Source of the DNA: CAJXZP01 sp964195485
GTDB lineage: Bacteria > Bacteroidota > Bacteroidia > Flavobacteriales_G > Salibacteraceae
NCBI GenBank assembly: GCA_964195485.1
Contig: CAXMPG010000059.1
Coordinates: 1 to 16,343, forward strand
Length of the DNA: 16,343 bases
Direction: 5' to 3'
Positions 7,204 to 15,202 of the stretch are shown in pieces. The notes below the pieces were generated by a model. The model saw only the letters and a list, made by a program, of their open reading frames with translations. It did no database searches and had not been told where the DNA came from. Both the position numbers and the translations under genes were made by a program. The stretch's first letter is position 1; every line of letters starts with the position of its first letter.

Positions 7204-7228
7204 GCCGTTGTTTGGTACGGCTTTTTTT
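7204..7228 (+). terminator. Short intrinsic-terminator-like hairpin before rdgB
   Basis: GCCGT (7204-7208) pairs with ACGGC (7217-7221) across an 8-nt loop and is followed at once by seven T residues (7222-7228). It ends 24 bp before the rdgB ATG. It could end the upstream dehydrogenase transcript or a small RNA, or act as an attenuator in the rdgB leader. The 5-bp stem is short but GC-rich relative to its surroundings. Confidence 0.5.
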
Positions 7229-7252
7229 ATGTTAAAGATTTATGTTTGTAAA

Positions 7253-7825
7253 ATGAAATTAATTTTTGCTACCAACAACGCGCACAAGCTATCTGAAATT
7301 AAAAGTGCCATTAGTAATTTTGAAATCGTAGGATTGAAAGAATACGGTATTACGGAAGATATTCCAGAAACAGGTGATACATTGAAAGCCAACGCAAGAA
7401 TTAAAGCGCGTTACATTTATGACAAGTTTGGTGAAAGTTGTTTCGCAGATGATACTGGGTTAGAGGTAGAGGTGTTAAATGGGGAGCCGGGAGTTTATTC
7501 TGCTCGTTATGCGGGTGAACAGTGCAGTTACCAAGATAATAACACTAAACTTCTAAGTGAGCTTGATAATAAGAATAACCGAAATGCCCAATTCAGGACG
7601 GTAATTTGCTTAATTCTTAACGGGGAAGAAATATACTTTGACGGAATTTGTACGGGTGAAATTTTGAATGACTATCAAGGAGAAGAAGGTTTTGGATATG
7701 ACCCATTATTTCAACCATCGGGTTATTCAAGGTCGTTTGCCCAAATGACTACCCAAGAAAAGAATAAAATTAGTCACCGTGGATTAGCCGTGCAGAAATT
7801 ACTTGCTTTTTTAGCCACCCGTTAG
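7253..7825 (+). CDS. rdgB: RdgB/HAM1 XTP/dITP pyrophosphatase
   Basis: This 190-residue cytosolic enzyme hydrolyses non-canonical purine triphosphates (XTP, dITP, ITP) to monophosphate and pyrophosphate, keeping deaminated bases out of nucleic acid. The chosen ATG gives the classic start MKLIFATNNAHKL with the nucleotide-binding TNNxHK (7-12). Further motifs are GDTLKANA (41-48), FADDTGLEV (64-72) with catalytic D67, GVYSARYAG (80-88), EGFGYDPLF (145-153) and ISHRG (173-177). Length equals the family norm. A frame extension upstream to 7172 is rejected because it would translate through the terminator-like hairpin. The stop overlaps the convergent ddl stop. Whether transcription reads through from the upstream gene or begins in the leader is not clear. 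Confidence 0.95.
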   Translation: MKLIFATNNAHKLSEIKSAISNFEIVGLKEYGITEDIPETGDTLKANARIKARYIYDKFGESCFADDTGLEVEVLNGEPGVYSARYAGEQCSYQDNNTKLLSELDNKNNRNAQFRTVICLILNGEEIYFDGICTGEILNDYQGEEGFGYDPLFQPSGYSRSFAQMTTQEKNKISHRGLAVQKLLAFLATR

Positions 7826-8799
7826 TTTTTCAATGAATACTCCACCCAGGTTTCAAAGAATTCAGGTAAGGTATAACCCATTGCTTTTGCTTGCTGAGGA
7901 ATAAGGCTTTCAGCAGAAAGTCCAGGAACAGTATTTGCCTCAATCATAAAAGGTTCGTCATTTTGAATAATGAAATCAACCCGAGCTACACCTTGAAAAT
8001 TTAGTAATTGAAATACCTTAATGGTGGCGGTCTCTACTTTTATGCGCACGTCATCAGTGAGATTAGCGGGTGTGATTTCCTGTGATTTACCTTTATATTT
8101 AGCTTCAAAGTCAAAGAAATCATTTTCAGTTACAATTTCTGTAATGGGCATAGCAACTGGCTTTTCGCTGAAGTTGTGTACGCCACAAGTGACTTCTCGT
8201 CCGTCTAAAAAAGATTCAATTAGTACTTGTTTGTCGTGCTTAAAAGCTTCGTCAATTGCATGCGGCAACTCCTCTTCTTTCGCTACTTTACTTACGCCAT
8301 AACTTGATCCAGCCTGGTTTGGCTTAACAAAACAAGGTAAACCTAGCTCCTTAGTAATGGTTTCTGTTTGGTATGGGATTCCAGTAAAAAGTTGAATAGA
8401 CTTGGCTACATTAATACCGTGATTTTTTAAATAATCGTTACAAACCCCTTTATTGAAACTAATAGATGATGCCAGCAGACCGGAAGAAGAATACTTGATG
8501 CCTAAAATATCAAAATACCCTTGTAGTTTTCCGTCTTCTCCTGGAGTTCCGTGAATGGCTATAAATACTAAATCGAATGTGATTTTTTGTGCGTTAACGA
8601 AGAGTGAGAAATCATCTTTATTGATGGCTGTTCTTGTCTCATTCTCCAGGTGGTTCCATTTACTGCCTTTAATTTCAATCAAATACGTGTTGTATTTTGC
8701 TTTCAGATTTTTTTCTGCAATTGAAGCGCTTAACATGGAAATACCGAATTCAGAAGAATCACCTCCAGCTAAAATTGCGATGTTTTTTTTAGTATTCAT
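7822..8799 (-). CDS. ddl: D-alanine--D-alanine ligase
   Basis: A 325-residue ATP-grasp enzyme that joins two D-alanines for the peptidoglycan stem peptide. Family landmarks run in order: AGGDSSEFGIS with the first-substrate glutamate (about 11-21), IHGTPGEDG (83-91), CFVKPNQAGSSYGV (155-168) with the ATP-binding lysine and Gly/Ser loop, FLDGREVTCGV (196-206), FEAKYKGKSQEITPA (231-245; omega-loop tyrosine) and the metal-binding E-A-N-T-V-P-G-L motif near residue 287. The start is ATG. It is divergent from the PASTA gene, 244 bp away, and overlaps the rdgB stop by 4 bp. I could not find a matching minus-strand promoter box in the upstream gap. The assignment is secure. Confidence 0.94.
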   Translation of the reverse strand: MNTKKNIAILAGGDSSEFGISMLSASIAEKNLKAKYNTYLIEIKGSKWNHLENETRTAINKDDFSLFVNAQKITFDLVFIAIHGTPGEDGKLQGYFDILGIKYSSSGLLASSISFNKGVCNDYLKNHGINVAKSIQLFTGIPYQTETITKELGLPCFVKPNQAGSSYGVSKVAKEEELPHAIDEAFKHDKQVLIESFLDGREVTCGVHNFSEKPVAMPITEIVTENDFFDFEAKYKGKSQEITPANLTDDVRIKVETATIKVFQLLNFQGVARVDFIIQNDEPFMIEANTVPGLSAESLIPQQAKAMGYTLPEFFETWVEYSLKN

Positions 8800-8972
8800 A
8801 TTCTATGGTTTCATTCTCGAAAATATTATGAATTAAGATAGATTGTACTTTGATGTTTTCAAATTACCAATAGGTCATTGTTTGAAAGTTTATAGGCTAT
8901 GATTAACTTTCTGGGAGCGTTTTATTGACTTTAATATTCGGGTTGAAGTGGGACTATTCAAACTCTTTTTAA

Positions 8973-9006
8973 TTGAGGTTAAATAGTGGCAGAACAGTTA
9001 TATTTG
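8973..9006 (+). promoter_or_regulatory. Candidate promoter of the PASTA-T9SS-rluD operon
   Basis: TTG (8973-8975) and TATATTTG (8999-9006, exact TAnnTTTG) are separated by 23 bp. Transcription would begin about 9013, about 30 nt before the TTG start at 9044. The rest of the 8800-9043 gap between ddl and this operon shows no gene. Confidence 0.5.
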
Positions 9007-9043
9007 CCGCTTTAAGATATAGGGGTAACTTAATAATCAAAAA

Positions 9044-9880
9044 TTGAAAAACTTTTTCTTGTTCATTATTTCAAAGTCGTTTTGGATTAATTTAATCGTC
9101 ATGCTTGTATTAGTTGGCGCAGGAATTCTAGGTGTGTCCGTGTTTTTAGATACCTATACAAAACATGATGATTTCATTGAAGTGCCTGATTTTAAAGGGT
9201 TTCATTTCACAGAGGTAGACGAATATATTTCAGATAAAAATTTACGTTTTGAAATCACCGATTCTATTTTTAATCCAAAAATGGAAGGCGGAATTGTATT
9301 AGAGCAATTACCTCATAGTGGGGAAATGGTAAAGCCTAACAGAAAAGTTTACTTAACCATAAACTCTGTGACTCCTCCAAGTGTGATTCTTCCAGAGTTA
9401 CGTGACGTTACAGTTCGGCAAGTGGTTAGTAAAATTGAGACCTACGGACTAATAGTAGATTCTTTGATTTACAAGCCAGCGGAATGTGATAACTGTGTTA
9501 TTGCGGTAGTTTTTGAAGGAAAAGAAATTGAGCCAGGAACAAGAATTGAAAAAGGGAAATCAATCTCATTGATCATTGGAGAAGGAATTGGAACTCAAAA
9601 AGTAAACATCCCGTACCTGTATAAACTTAAACTAAGTGATGTACGTGCGTTATTAAATTCTAAAGGATTGAATATGGGCTTTCCGGAGTATGACAGTACT
9701 ATTCAAAATGGGGAAGATACTTTGAATGCTTTTGTATATAGACAAGAGCCTGACTATGACACGAATAACTCGGTTAGACAAGGACGTGCTTTTGATTTAT
9801 TCTTTACCTTAGATAGTAATAAATTGGAAGGTTTAGAGTTAAACATTGCGGATACCATTATTTCGGAAAGCAATGAATAA
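9044..9880 (+). CDS. PASTA-domain protein with amino-terminal membrane anchor
   Basis: A 278-residue protein with a single membrane segment (about 14-35) and three PASTA repeats outside it: about 44-108 (IEVPDFKG...VYLTINS), 113-179 (VILPELRD...SLIIG) and 186-257 (VNIPYLYK...LFFTL). PASTA domains bind peptidoglycan fragments in kinases and penicillin-binding proteins; here there is no kinase or transpeptidase part, so the protein is probably a periplasmic cell-wall binder with a structural or sensing role, which is inference. The start is TTG, followed by KNFFLFIISKS, and there is no nearer ATG before the membrane helix. Its end overlaps the next gene by 8 bp, implying coupled translation. 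Placement beside ddl and rluD is, from memory, a common Flavobacteriia arrangement. Confidence 0.85.
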   Translation: MKNFFLFIISKSFWINLIVMLVLVGAGILGVSVFLDTYTKHDDFIEVPDFKGFHFTEVDEYISDKNLRFEITDSIFNPKMEGGIVLEQLPHSGEMVKPNRKVYLTINSVTPPSVILPELRDVTVRQVVSKIETYGLIVDSLIYKPAECDNCVIAVVFEGKEIEPGTRIEKGKSISLIIGEGIGTQKVNIPYLYKLKLSDVRALLNSKGLNMGFPEYDSTIQNGEDTLNAFVYRQEPDYDTNNSVRQGRAFDLFFTLDSNKLEGLELNIADTIISESNE

Positions 9881-12059
9881 ATTAATACTTTTTTTGGCCT
9901 TTTTAGGCGTCACTTTCAGCGTTAGTTTATTTGCGCAAGAGGGGTTAGCTCCTTTAGCTGGGAATGAAAAGCTGCAATTTGAATCTCAAAGAACGGCTAA
10001 ACCTGAGGTAGGCGAAAGTTATACCTACAAATTCTTGTTTGACTTAATCCATTTACCCTTTAGAGATGATTTTTCTAAAAACAAGTTTAAGCAATATACG
10101 TTTGATTATACGGCACCAGGAAATACCTTAGAGGTTTGGCAAAAATTTTTGAAAGATGGTGTTTGGGTGCAAAGCTTTGATGCGATGACCGATACTTCGT
10201 TTCATTTTACCTATGATTCCGTTGCGATGGCTTGGGATTCGGTAGCTAATCCAGTCGTGATTATTTCTAATTTCTCAGCCGTAAATTACCAAGTCATTGA
10301 AAGTTTAGATACCGTTTGGGTTAGAGATACTTTGGTAGTTGGAAATACAGTGGTTACAAATCATTTACCGGATGTTAATTACGTGAACTTTAGTGATACC
10401 GTGGTGGTTGTGCCTGATGATGATTATAGTCTTTGGCGAAATAACAATGCATTACACAATTACACCTATAGTGCAGAGCCGATTACCCAGGGTATGGCTA
10501 CATTTGATGGGTTAGATTCTAATGGTGTACCCTATGATCCAACGATGAATCCTAATGCATATCAAATCGCAGATGTTTTAGAATCAAAACCAATTTATTT
10601 AAAAACCCACCCAAGTGGAGGTGCAGATTATAACCCAATACTAAATACAGATATTTACTTGAGCTTTTTCTATCAACCGCAAGGTTTAGGTGATGAACCT
10701 GAACCAAGCGATTCTTTAGTACTAGAGTTTTACTCTCCGTTTGATGGTACATGGACTCATATGTGGAGTGTACCTGGAGGACCTTTACATCCATTTAAAA
10801 GTGTGTTAATAAACGTGACGGATCCAAGATATTTTTTAGATGGATTTAAGTTTAGGTTTAAAAATTACGCCTCGGTTTCAGGTAACTTTGATCATTGGAA
10901 TATTGATTGGGTAAGACTGGAGGAAAATAGAACGGCTACGGATTCCACTTTTGATGATGTAGGTTTGTTGGATCCTGGTTACTCGTTACTGTTAGATTAC
11001 CATCAGATGCCTTGGTCGCATTATCAAAATAGCACGCAAACATTAATGAAAGATGAACAGGCTATTCGGTACAGAAATGTAGGCGATTTGAGTTATGTGG
11101 CAATTTCTACTTTTAAATCTCTTGATAATCTCGCAATGTTTAATGTAATTCCAGGAATTGAGCCTCAATTTGGGCCTTTAGCTATTGGTGAAAAGGTGAG
11201 TACCTTTACCGGTGCTTATCCAAAAACTAGTACGGATACAATACAATCCTTTCATGTAGAATATTTAGCAGAAGTAAATCCAGATTTGTATCATGATAAC
11301 GATACAGCAGTATTTCACCAGCAATTTGGTTCGCAATATGGCTATGATGATGGGTCGGCAGAAAGTGCCTATTTCGTTACTTCCATAGGAGCCCAGATAG
11401 CCGTAGAGTATAATCTAGCGGTTGCAGATAGTTTACGAGCAGTGAATATTTACTTCCCTAGATCGTATGAGAGTATTTTGGATCGCCCTTACCGATTAAT
11501 GGTTTGGAAAAGTTTAGACCCAGAAGAGATTTTGTACGAAAGTCCTTTGAACTATCCTTTATATGCAGGAGGAAGAGATTTGGTGCAAGGCATTAAATTA
11601 GAAGAATCTATTTATGTAGAAGGAACTATTTATGTAGGAATAAAGCAATTGGATGGGCGTATTTTTATTGGAATGGATAAAAACAATAATAGCCGATCTA
11701 AAAATCATTACAAAGTTGGCGGTAATTGGGCTACTACAAGTTATGATGGCTCATTGTTTATCCGCCCAGAATTTGGTTTTAGAACAGACCCTTGGCCCGT
11801 TTCTGTAGATGAATTTATGGATAATTCTAGTTTTAAAATGTATCCAAACCCATCATACAGTACGGTGAATTTAGAATTAAATGATAGCCAAAATAGGATT
11901 GTACTTAGATCTATTTTAGGTGTTCAAGTGAAAGAGTTTCTTGCAAATGGAAATATTAGCTTTGATGTTTCTGGCCTACCCACAGGTATGTATATTGTGG
12001 AGGTAATTAATCAAAGCACAGGCAAATCAAGTATTAAAAAATTACTTATACAGCAATAA
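9873..12059 (+). CDS. Large secreted protein with T9SS type A C-terminal sorting domain
   Basis: A 728-residue protein with a Sec signal peptide (MNKLILFLAF to about SLFAQ, residues 1-21) and a T9SS sorting domain at about 654-728: F-K-M-Y-P-N-P, then V-K-E-F, ISFDVSGLPTGMYIVEV and a lysine-rich tail. It should cross the outer membrane through the Por secretion machinery and be attached to, or released from, the surface. The region at about 256-350 (LSFFYQPQG, DSLVLEFYSP, FKFRFKNYASV, DHWNIDWVRL) resembles the jelly-roll-like blocks common in Bacteroidota surface proteins; the function is unknown. I chose the ATG at 9873, which opens directly onto the signal peptide, over a TTG at 9846 that would add nine residues. 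It overlaps the PASTA gene by 8 bp, and rluD begins at the next base after its stop. Confidence 0.85.
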   Translation: MNKLILFLAFLGVTFSVSLFAQEGLAPLAGNEKLQFESQRTAKPEVGESYTYKFLFDLIHLPFRDDFSKNKFKQYTFDYTAPGNTLEVWQKFLKDGVWVQSFDAMTDTSFHFTYDSVAMAWDSVANPVVIISNFSAVNYQVIESLDTVWVRDTLVVGNTVVTNHLPDVNYVNFSDTVVVVPDDDYSLWRNNNALHNYTYSAEPITQGMATFDGLDSNGVPYDPTMNPNAYQIADVLESKPIYLKTHPSGGADYNPILNTDIYLSFFYQPQGLGDEPEPSDSLVLEFYSPFDGTWTHMWSVPGGPLHPFKSVLINVTDPRYFLDGFKFRFKNYASVSGNFDHWNIDWVRLEENRTATDSTFDDVGLLDPGYSLLLDYHQMPWSHYQNSTQTLMKDEQAIRYRNVGDLSYVAISTFKSLDNLAMFNVIPGIEPQFGPLAIGEKVSTFTGAYPKTSTDTIQSFHVEYLAEVNPDLYHDNDTAVFHQQFGSQYGYDDGSAESAYFVTSIGAQIAVEYNLAVADSLRAVNIYFPRSYESILDRPYRLMVWKSLDPEEILYESPLNYPLYAGGRDLVQGIKLEESIYVEGTIYVGIKQLDGRIFIGMDKNNNSRSKNHYKVGGNWATTSYDGSLFIRPEFGFRTDPWPVSVDEFMDNSSFKMYPNPSYSTVNLELNDSQNRIVLRSILGVQVKEFLANGNISFDVSGLPTGMYIVEVINQSTGKSSIKKLLIQQ

Positions 12060-13100
12060 TTGGAAAATCAAGTAGAGGATAACAGCCACGAATCAGAATA
12101 TTTTGAAGAACACGCCATTGTGGTGGATCCGGGTCAAAGCTTATTGCGAATTGATAAGTTCTTGGGAGATAGAATAGCTGGAACGTCTAGAGCAAAGGTT
12201 CAAAACGGTATAAAATCCGGTAATATCAAGGTGAATGGCGAAGCTGTGAAAGCGAATTATAAAGTTCACCCTGGTGATAAAATTGATGTTGTTTTTGCAC
12301 GTGAAAGAGAGAGCTCTGATATCATTGCTCAAGATATTCCATTAGATATTGTTTACGAAGATGATGCGATTATTGTGTTGAATAAACCAGCCGGAATGGT
12401 GGTTCATCCAGGACAGGGGAATCCGTCTGGTACTTTGGTAAATGCCTTGTTATTTCATGTTCAAAATTTAGCGGAAAGCCCTACAGGCGAAGATCGTCCA
12501 GGTATTGTACATAGAATTGATAAGTTGACGACTGGTTTAATGATTGTTGGAAAAACAGAAGCGGCTTTGGCGCATTTGTCTTTACAGTTTTACAATCGTG
12601 AAATTGAGCGTAAGTATGTGGCTTTGGTTTGGGGTGACCCAGGAGAAGAAGGAAGAATTGAGGGTAATATTGGCCGTAGCTTAAAGAATAGAAAAATAAT
12701 GGCTGTTTTTCCTGATGGAGATTTTGGTAAAGAAGCAGCTACTAACTTTAAGAAGATTAAAGATTTCGGTTACGTTTCTTTGGTGGAGTGTAAGTTAGAA
12801 AGTGGAAGAACCCACCAAATTAGAGTGCATTTTAGAAATTTAGGACATCCATTATTTGGTGATTTAGATTATGATGGTACTCGAATTTGGAAAGGAACGG
12901 TTTTTACTAAATACAAGCAATTTGTAAATAACTGTTTTAAGATTATACCACGTCAAGCTTTACACGCAAAGAGTTTAGGGTTTATTCATCCTACTACAGG
13001 TGAGAAAATGTTTTTTGAATCTGAGTTGCCAGAAGATATGGTAGAGGTGCTTTCTAAATGGGAAAGCTATATAGAACAACGTGCTAACGGAATACATTAA
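12060..13100 (+). CDS. rluD: RluA/RluD-family 23S rRNA pseudouridine synthase
   Basis: A 346-residue enzyme that isomerises uridines in 23S rRNA (helix 69 sites in E. coli RluD). It has an S4 RNA-binding domain (about 28-85: RIDKFLGDRI, RAKVQNGIKSGNIKVNG) and the catalytic domain (about 93-330) with VLNKPAGMVVHPGQGN (106-121), GIVHRIDKLTTGL (148-160, catalytic D154), ERKYVALVWG and SGRTHQIRVH. One oddity is HRIDKLTTG where HRLDKDTSG is usual; the catalytic aspartate itself is intact. The start is TTG immediately after the stop of the T9SS gene, with no ATG near, and an acidic tail precedes the S4 domain. Its stop overlaps the convergent menE stop. RluD is the likeliest member, but other RluA-type specificities are possible. 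Confidence 0.92.
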   Translation: MENQVEDNSHESEYFEEHAIVVDPGQSLLRIDKFLGDRIAGTSRAKVQNGIKSGNIKVNGEAVKANYKVHPGDKIDVVFARERESSDIIAQDIPLDIVYEDDAIIVLNKPAGMVVHPGQGNPSGTLVNALLFHVQNLAESPTGEDRPGIVHRIDKLTTGLMIVGKTEAALAHLSLQFYNREIERKYVALVWGDPGEEGRIEGNIGRSLKNRKIMAVFPDGDFGKEAATNFKKIKDFGYVSLVECKLESGRTHQIRVHFRNLGHPLFGDLDYDGTRIWKGTVFTKYKQFVNNCFKIIPRQALHAKSLGFIHPTTGEKMFFESELPEDMVEVLSKWESYIEQRANGIH

Positions 13101-14146
13101 TCGTAGCGAAGATTTGGAAGTAAACCGAGCGTTTTGTTTCGGCTTACTTTTCCATTTTCTGTACGGATGAATTTAGGAACCAAGAAAATTGATTTCGGAT
13201 TTTCTATATTATTCAGGATAGATTTCAACTGATTTGATAATCCCTCGATGTTTAGAGTTTCGGACTCTATCATCAGGATTATTTTTTCACCCCACTTCTT
13301 ACTAGGAACCCCCGCAATAATAACGGGTAGGTTTATTAGAGTCTCGATTTTGTTTTCAATGGCTTCTGGGAATACTTTGACTCCTCCGGTATTAATGACA
13401 TTGTCAAATCGTCCTTTCCAAATAAATGTAGTCGGACTGGTAAGTTCTACACTATCATTCGTGGTTATGGACTCTTCTAATAATTGAGGGGCGTTTATTT
13501 TTAAGCAGTTTCTAGGGTCTGTTTCAATTGTAATTCCATCTAATACCTGATACGCATTAACTGCTTCTGCGTTTATTTCACGGATTGCTATATGGCTTAC
13601 GGTTTCTGTCATTCCATACGTAGCGTAACAGTTTGAAGTAAGTGAAAGGAGCTGTTTCTCTAGAGGTACCGGAATAGGTGCTCCACCAATGATTAGGTGG
13701 CTAATTCTACTTAATTGTGAAAAGCTAGCCTCCACCTGTTGCGGTGTCATCGCACTGAAAAAATAGTCTTTTTTCGGAATTTGCAAGGCTATTTTTGGCG
13801 CAATGTAGTCAAGGTCTAAACGCCATTGGATAGCTCTAACTAACATCATTTTACCTGCTACAAATTTGGCAGGTAAACAAAGTAAAGCTGTTTGATTTTC
13901 TTCAAAATGAAAGAATTTACCGGTCATTTCAGCGCTGTTAATTAGCGTTGATTTTTTCTTAGAAATAATTTTTGGCTTACCTGTTGAACCAGATGTTTGA
14001 ACTGAAATATGGGTGGAGTCAGAAAACCAATCTACCAAGAACGAATAAATATCATACTCCCAATCTGCCAGTTGATTTGTGAGCATTGTTTTTGATTTAT
14101 TAAGATCAAAACGCTCTCCGTTTAATACGATAGAATTTGAATTCAT
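13097..14146 (-). CDS. menE: o-Succinylbenzoate--CoA ligase (MenE)
   Basis: A short AMP-forming acyl-CoA ligase (349 residues) that activates o-succinylbenzoate with ATP and CoA for the MenB ring closure in menaquinone synthesis. Motifs: the P-loop TSGSTGKPK (51-59), LPAKFVAGKMM (91-101), GGAPIP (154-159), YGMTET (177-182), GRFDNVINTGGVKV (246-258) and the catalytic lysine in NGKVSRNK (K333). The amino-terminal part before the P-loop is much shorter than in generic ligases (about 50 residues), which matches the compact MenE seen in Bacteroidota. The start ATG abuts the menC stop with no gap, which strongly supports this pathway over another acyl-CoA ligase role. It is the last gene of the minus-strand unit. 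Confidence 0.9.
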   Translation of the reverse strand: MNSNSIVLNGERFDLNKSKTMLTNQLADWEYDIYSFLVDWFSDSTHISVQTSGSTGKPKIISKKKSTLINSAEMTGKFFHFEENQTALLCLPAKFVAGKMMLVRAIQWRLDLDYIAPKIALQIPKKDYFFSAMTPQQVEASFSQLSRISHLIIGGAPIPVPLEKQLLSLTSNCYATYGMTETVSHIAIREINAEAVNAYQVLDGITIETDPRNCLKINAPQLLEESITTNDSVELTSPTTFIWKGRFDNVINTGGVKVFPEAIENKIETLINLPVIIAGVPSKKWGEKIILMIESETLNIEGLSNQLKSILNNIENPKSIFLVPKFIRTENGKVSRNKTLGLLPNLRYD

Positions 14147-15196
14147 TTAAGCAAAGATAGCCGTGTTCCACTTTTTATCTGAGTCGTAAAGCAACTTTCC
14201 TTTTTGAATAGTTAGAGGAGAATCAATATTATTGGTGAAAAGAGCGCCCGTTCCCAAACCCTGAGGCATAGTAGTCTTTTTATTTGAAACCCATTGAGCT
14301 ATTGCGTTTAACCCAATATTTGACTCTAAGGCCGAAGTAGCCCACCAGCCAATACCAGATTTTTCAGCAATACCAATCCATTGATCTGCTGCTTCAACAC
14401 CCCCTAATAAACTTGGTTTTAAAATGATGTATTGCGGACGAATAAAATCAAGCATTTGAATTTGATAGGCAGAATCAGAAAACCCAATAAGTTCTTCATC
14501 AAGCGCAATAGGAATAGGAGAATTAGCGCTTAGAATAGCCATATCTTTCCATTGATCCTGTTTTATGGGTTGCTCACAAGAGTGAATATGGAACTTAGAA
14601 AGCGCTTCTAGTTTGTGTAATGCATCATTGGGTGAAAAAGCACCATTGGCATCTACTCTAATTTCTACTTGCTCTGGACTGAATTTTTTTCTAATAGATT
14701 TCAAAAGACTTAATTCCGTATCGAAATCAATAGCGCCAATTTTCATTTTAATACAATCAAACCCCGCTTCAATTTTATCCTGAATTTGTTGTTGCATAAA
14801 CGCTTCATTACCCATCCAAACCAAACCATTAATTGGAATTGCTTTATTAGAGTTTGAGAACTCACCAGGATATGGGCTGAAAGAATCTTCGTAGGCTAAA
14901 TCATTCAAAGCCGTTTCTAACGCGAATTGAATGGCTGGCCATTCATTAAACTGCGCAATAGTAGGAACTATTCCATTATTAATCTCCGTAACTAATTCCT
15001 GAAGCTTTTGTTCAATACCTGGTTTGTCATCCATACTCAGGTTAGGAATAATGCTACACTCTCCAATTCCAATACTTCCTGTTAATTCATGTTTCAAAGC
15101 CAGAAACCATGTAGGTTTCGTTTTTAAAACCCCTCTAGAAGTCCCAGCGGGGAGTTTGAAGTTTAAGTGGTGTGTTAGTAGTTTTGCTTTGATCAT
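14147..15196 (-). CDS. menC: o-Succinylbenzoate synthase (MenC), enolase superfamily
   Basis: A 349-residue enzyme that dehydrates SHCHC to o-succinylbenzoate in menaquinone synthesis. Catalytic points line up with E. coli MenC: K150-M-K152 in CIKMKIG, metal ligands D182 (RVDANGAF), E208 (CEQP) and D233 (ALDEE), and K260 in ILKPSLLGG. The amino-terminal capping domain covers about 1-120 (RGVLKTKPTWFL, GIGECS). Enolase-superfamily relatives such as dipeptide epimerases share this layout, but zero spacing with menE decides the call. The start is ATG; the upstream T9SS-like gene ends only 6 bp before it. None of the other men genes (menF, D, B, A) are in the window. Confidence 0.9.
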   Translation of the reverse strand: MIKAKLLTHHLNFKLPAGTSRGVLKTKPTWFLALKHELTGSIGIGECSIIPNLSMDDKPGIEQKLQELVTEINNGIVPTIAQFNEWPAIQFALETALNDLAYEDSFSPYPGEFSNSNKAIPINGLVWMGNEAFMQQQIQDKIEAGFDCIKMKIGAIDFDTELSLLKSIRKKFSPEQVEIRVDANGAFSPNDALHKLEALSKFHIHSCEQPIKQDQWKDMAILSANSPIPIALDEELIGFSDSAYQIQMLDFIRPQYIILKPSLLGGVEAADQWIGIAEKSGIGWWATSALESNIGLNAIAQWVSNKKTTMPQGLGTGALFTNNIDSPLTIQKGKLLYDSDKKWNTAIFA

Positions 15197-15202
15197 TGGT
15201 AA

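Noticed and set aside
7241..7248. TATGTTTG as an rdgB promoter -7 box
   Set aside because: It matches TAnnTTTG, but the box ends only 4 bp before the ATG, so transcription would begin inside the gene, and no TTG lies at the right spacing.
7172..7252. Amino-terminal extension of RdgB
   Set aside because: The extra 27 residues match nothing in the family and are encoded by the hairpin and T-run; the ATG at 7253 gives the conserved MKLIFATNN start.
9846..9872. TTG start nine codons upstream of the T9SS protein
   Set aside because: It would put an unrelated peptide before a complete signal peptide that begins at the ATG at 9873.
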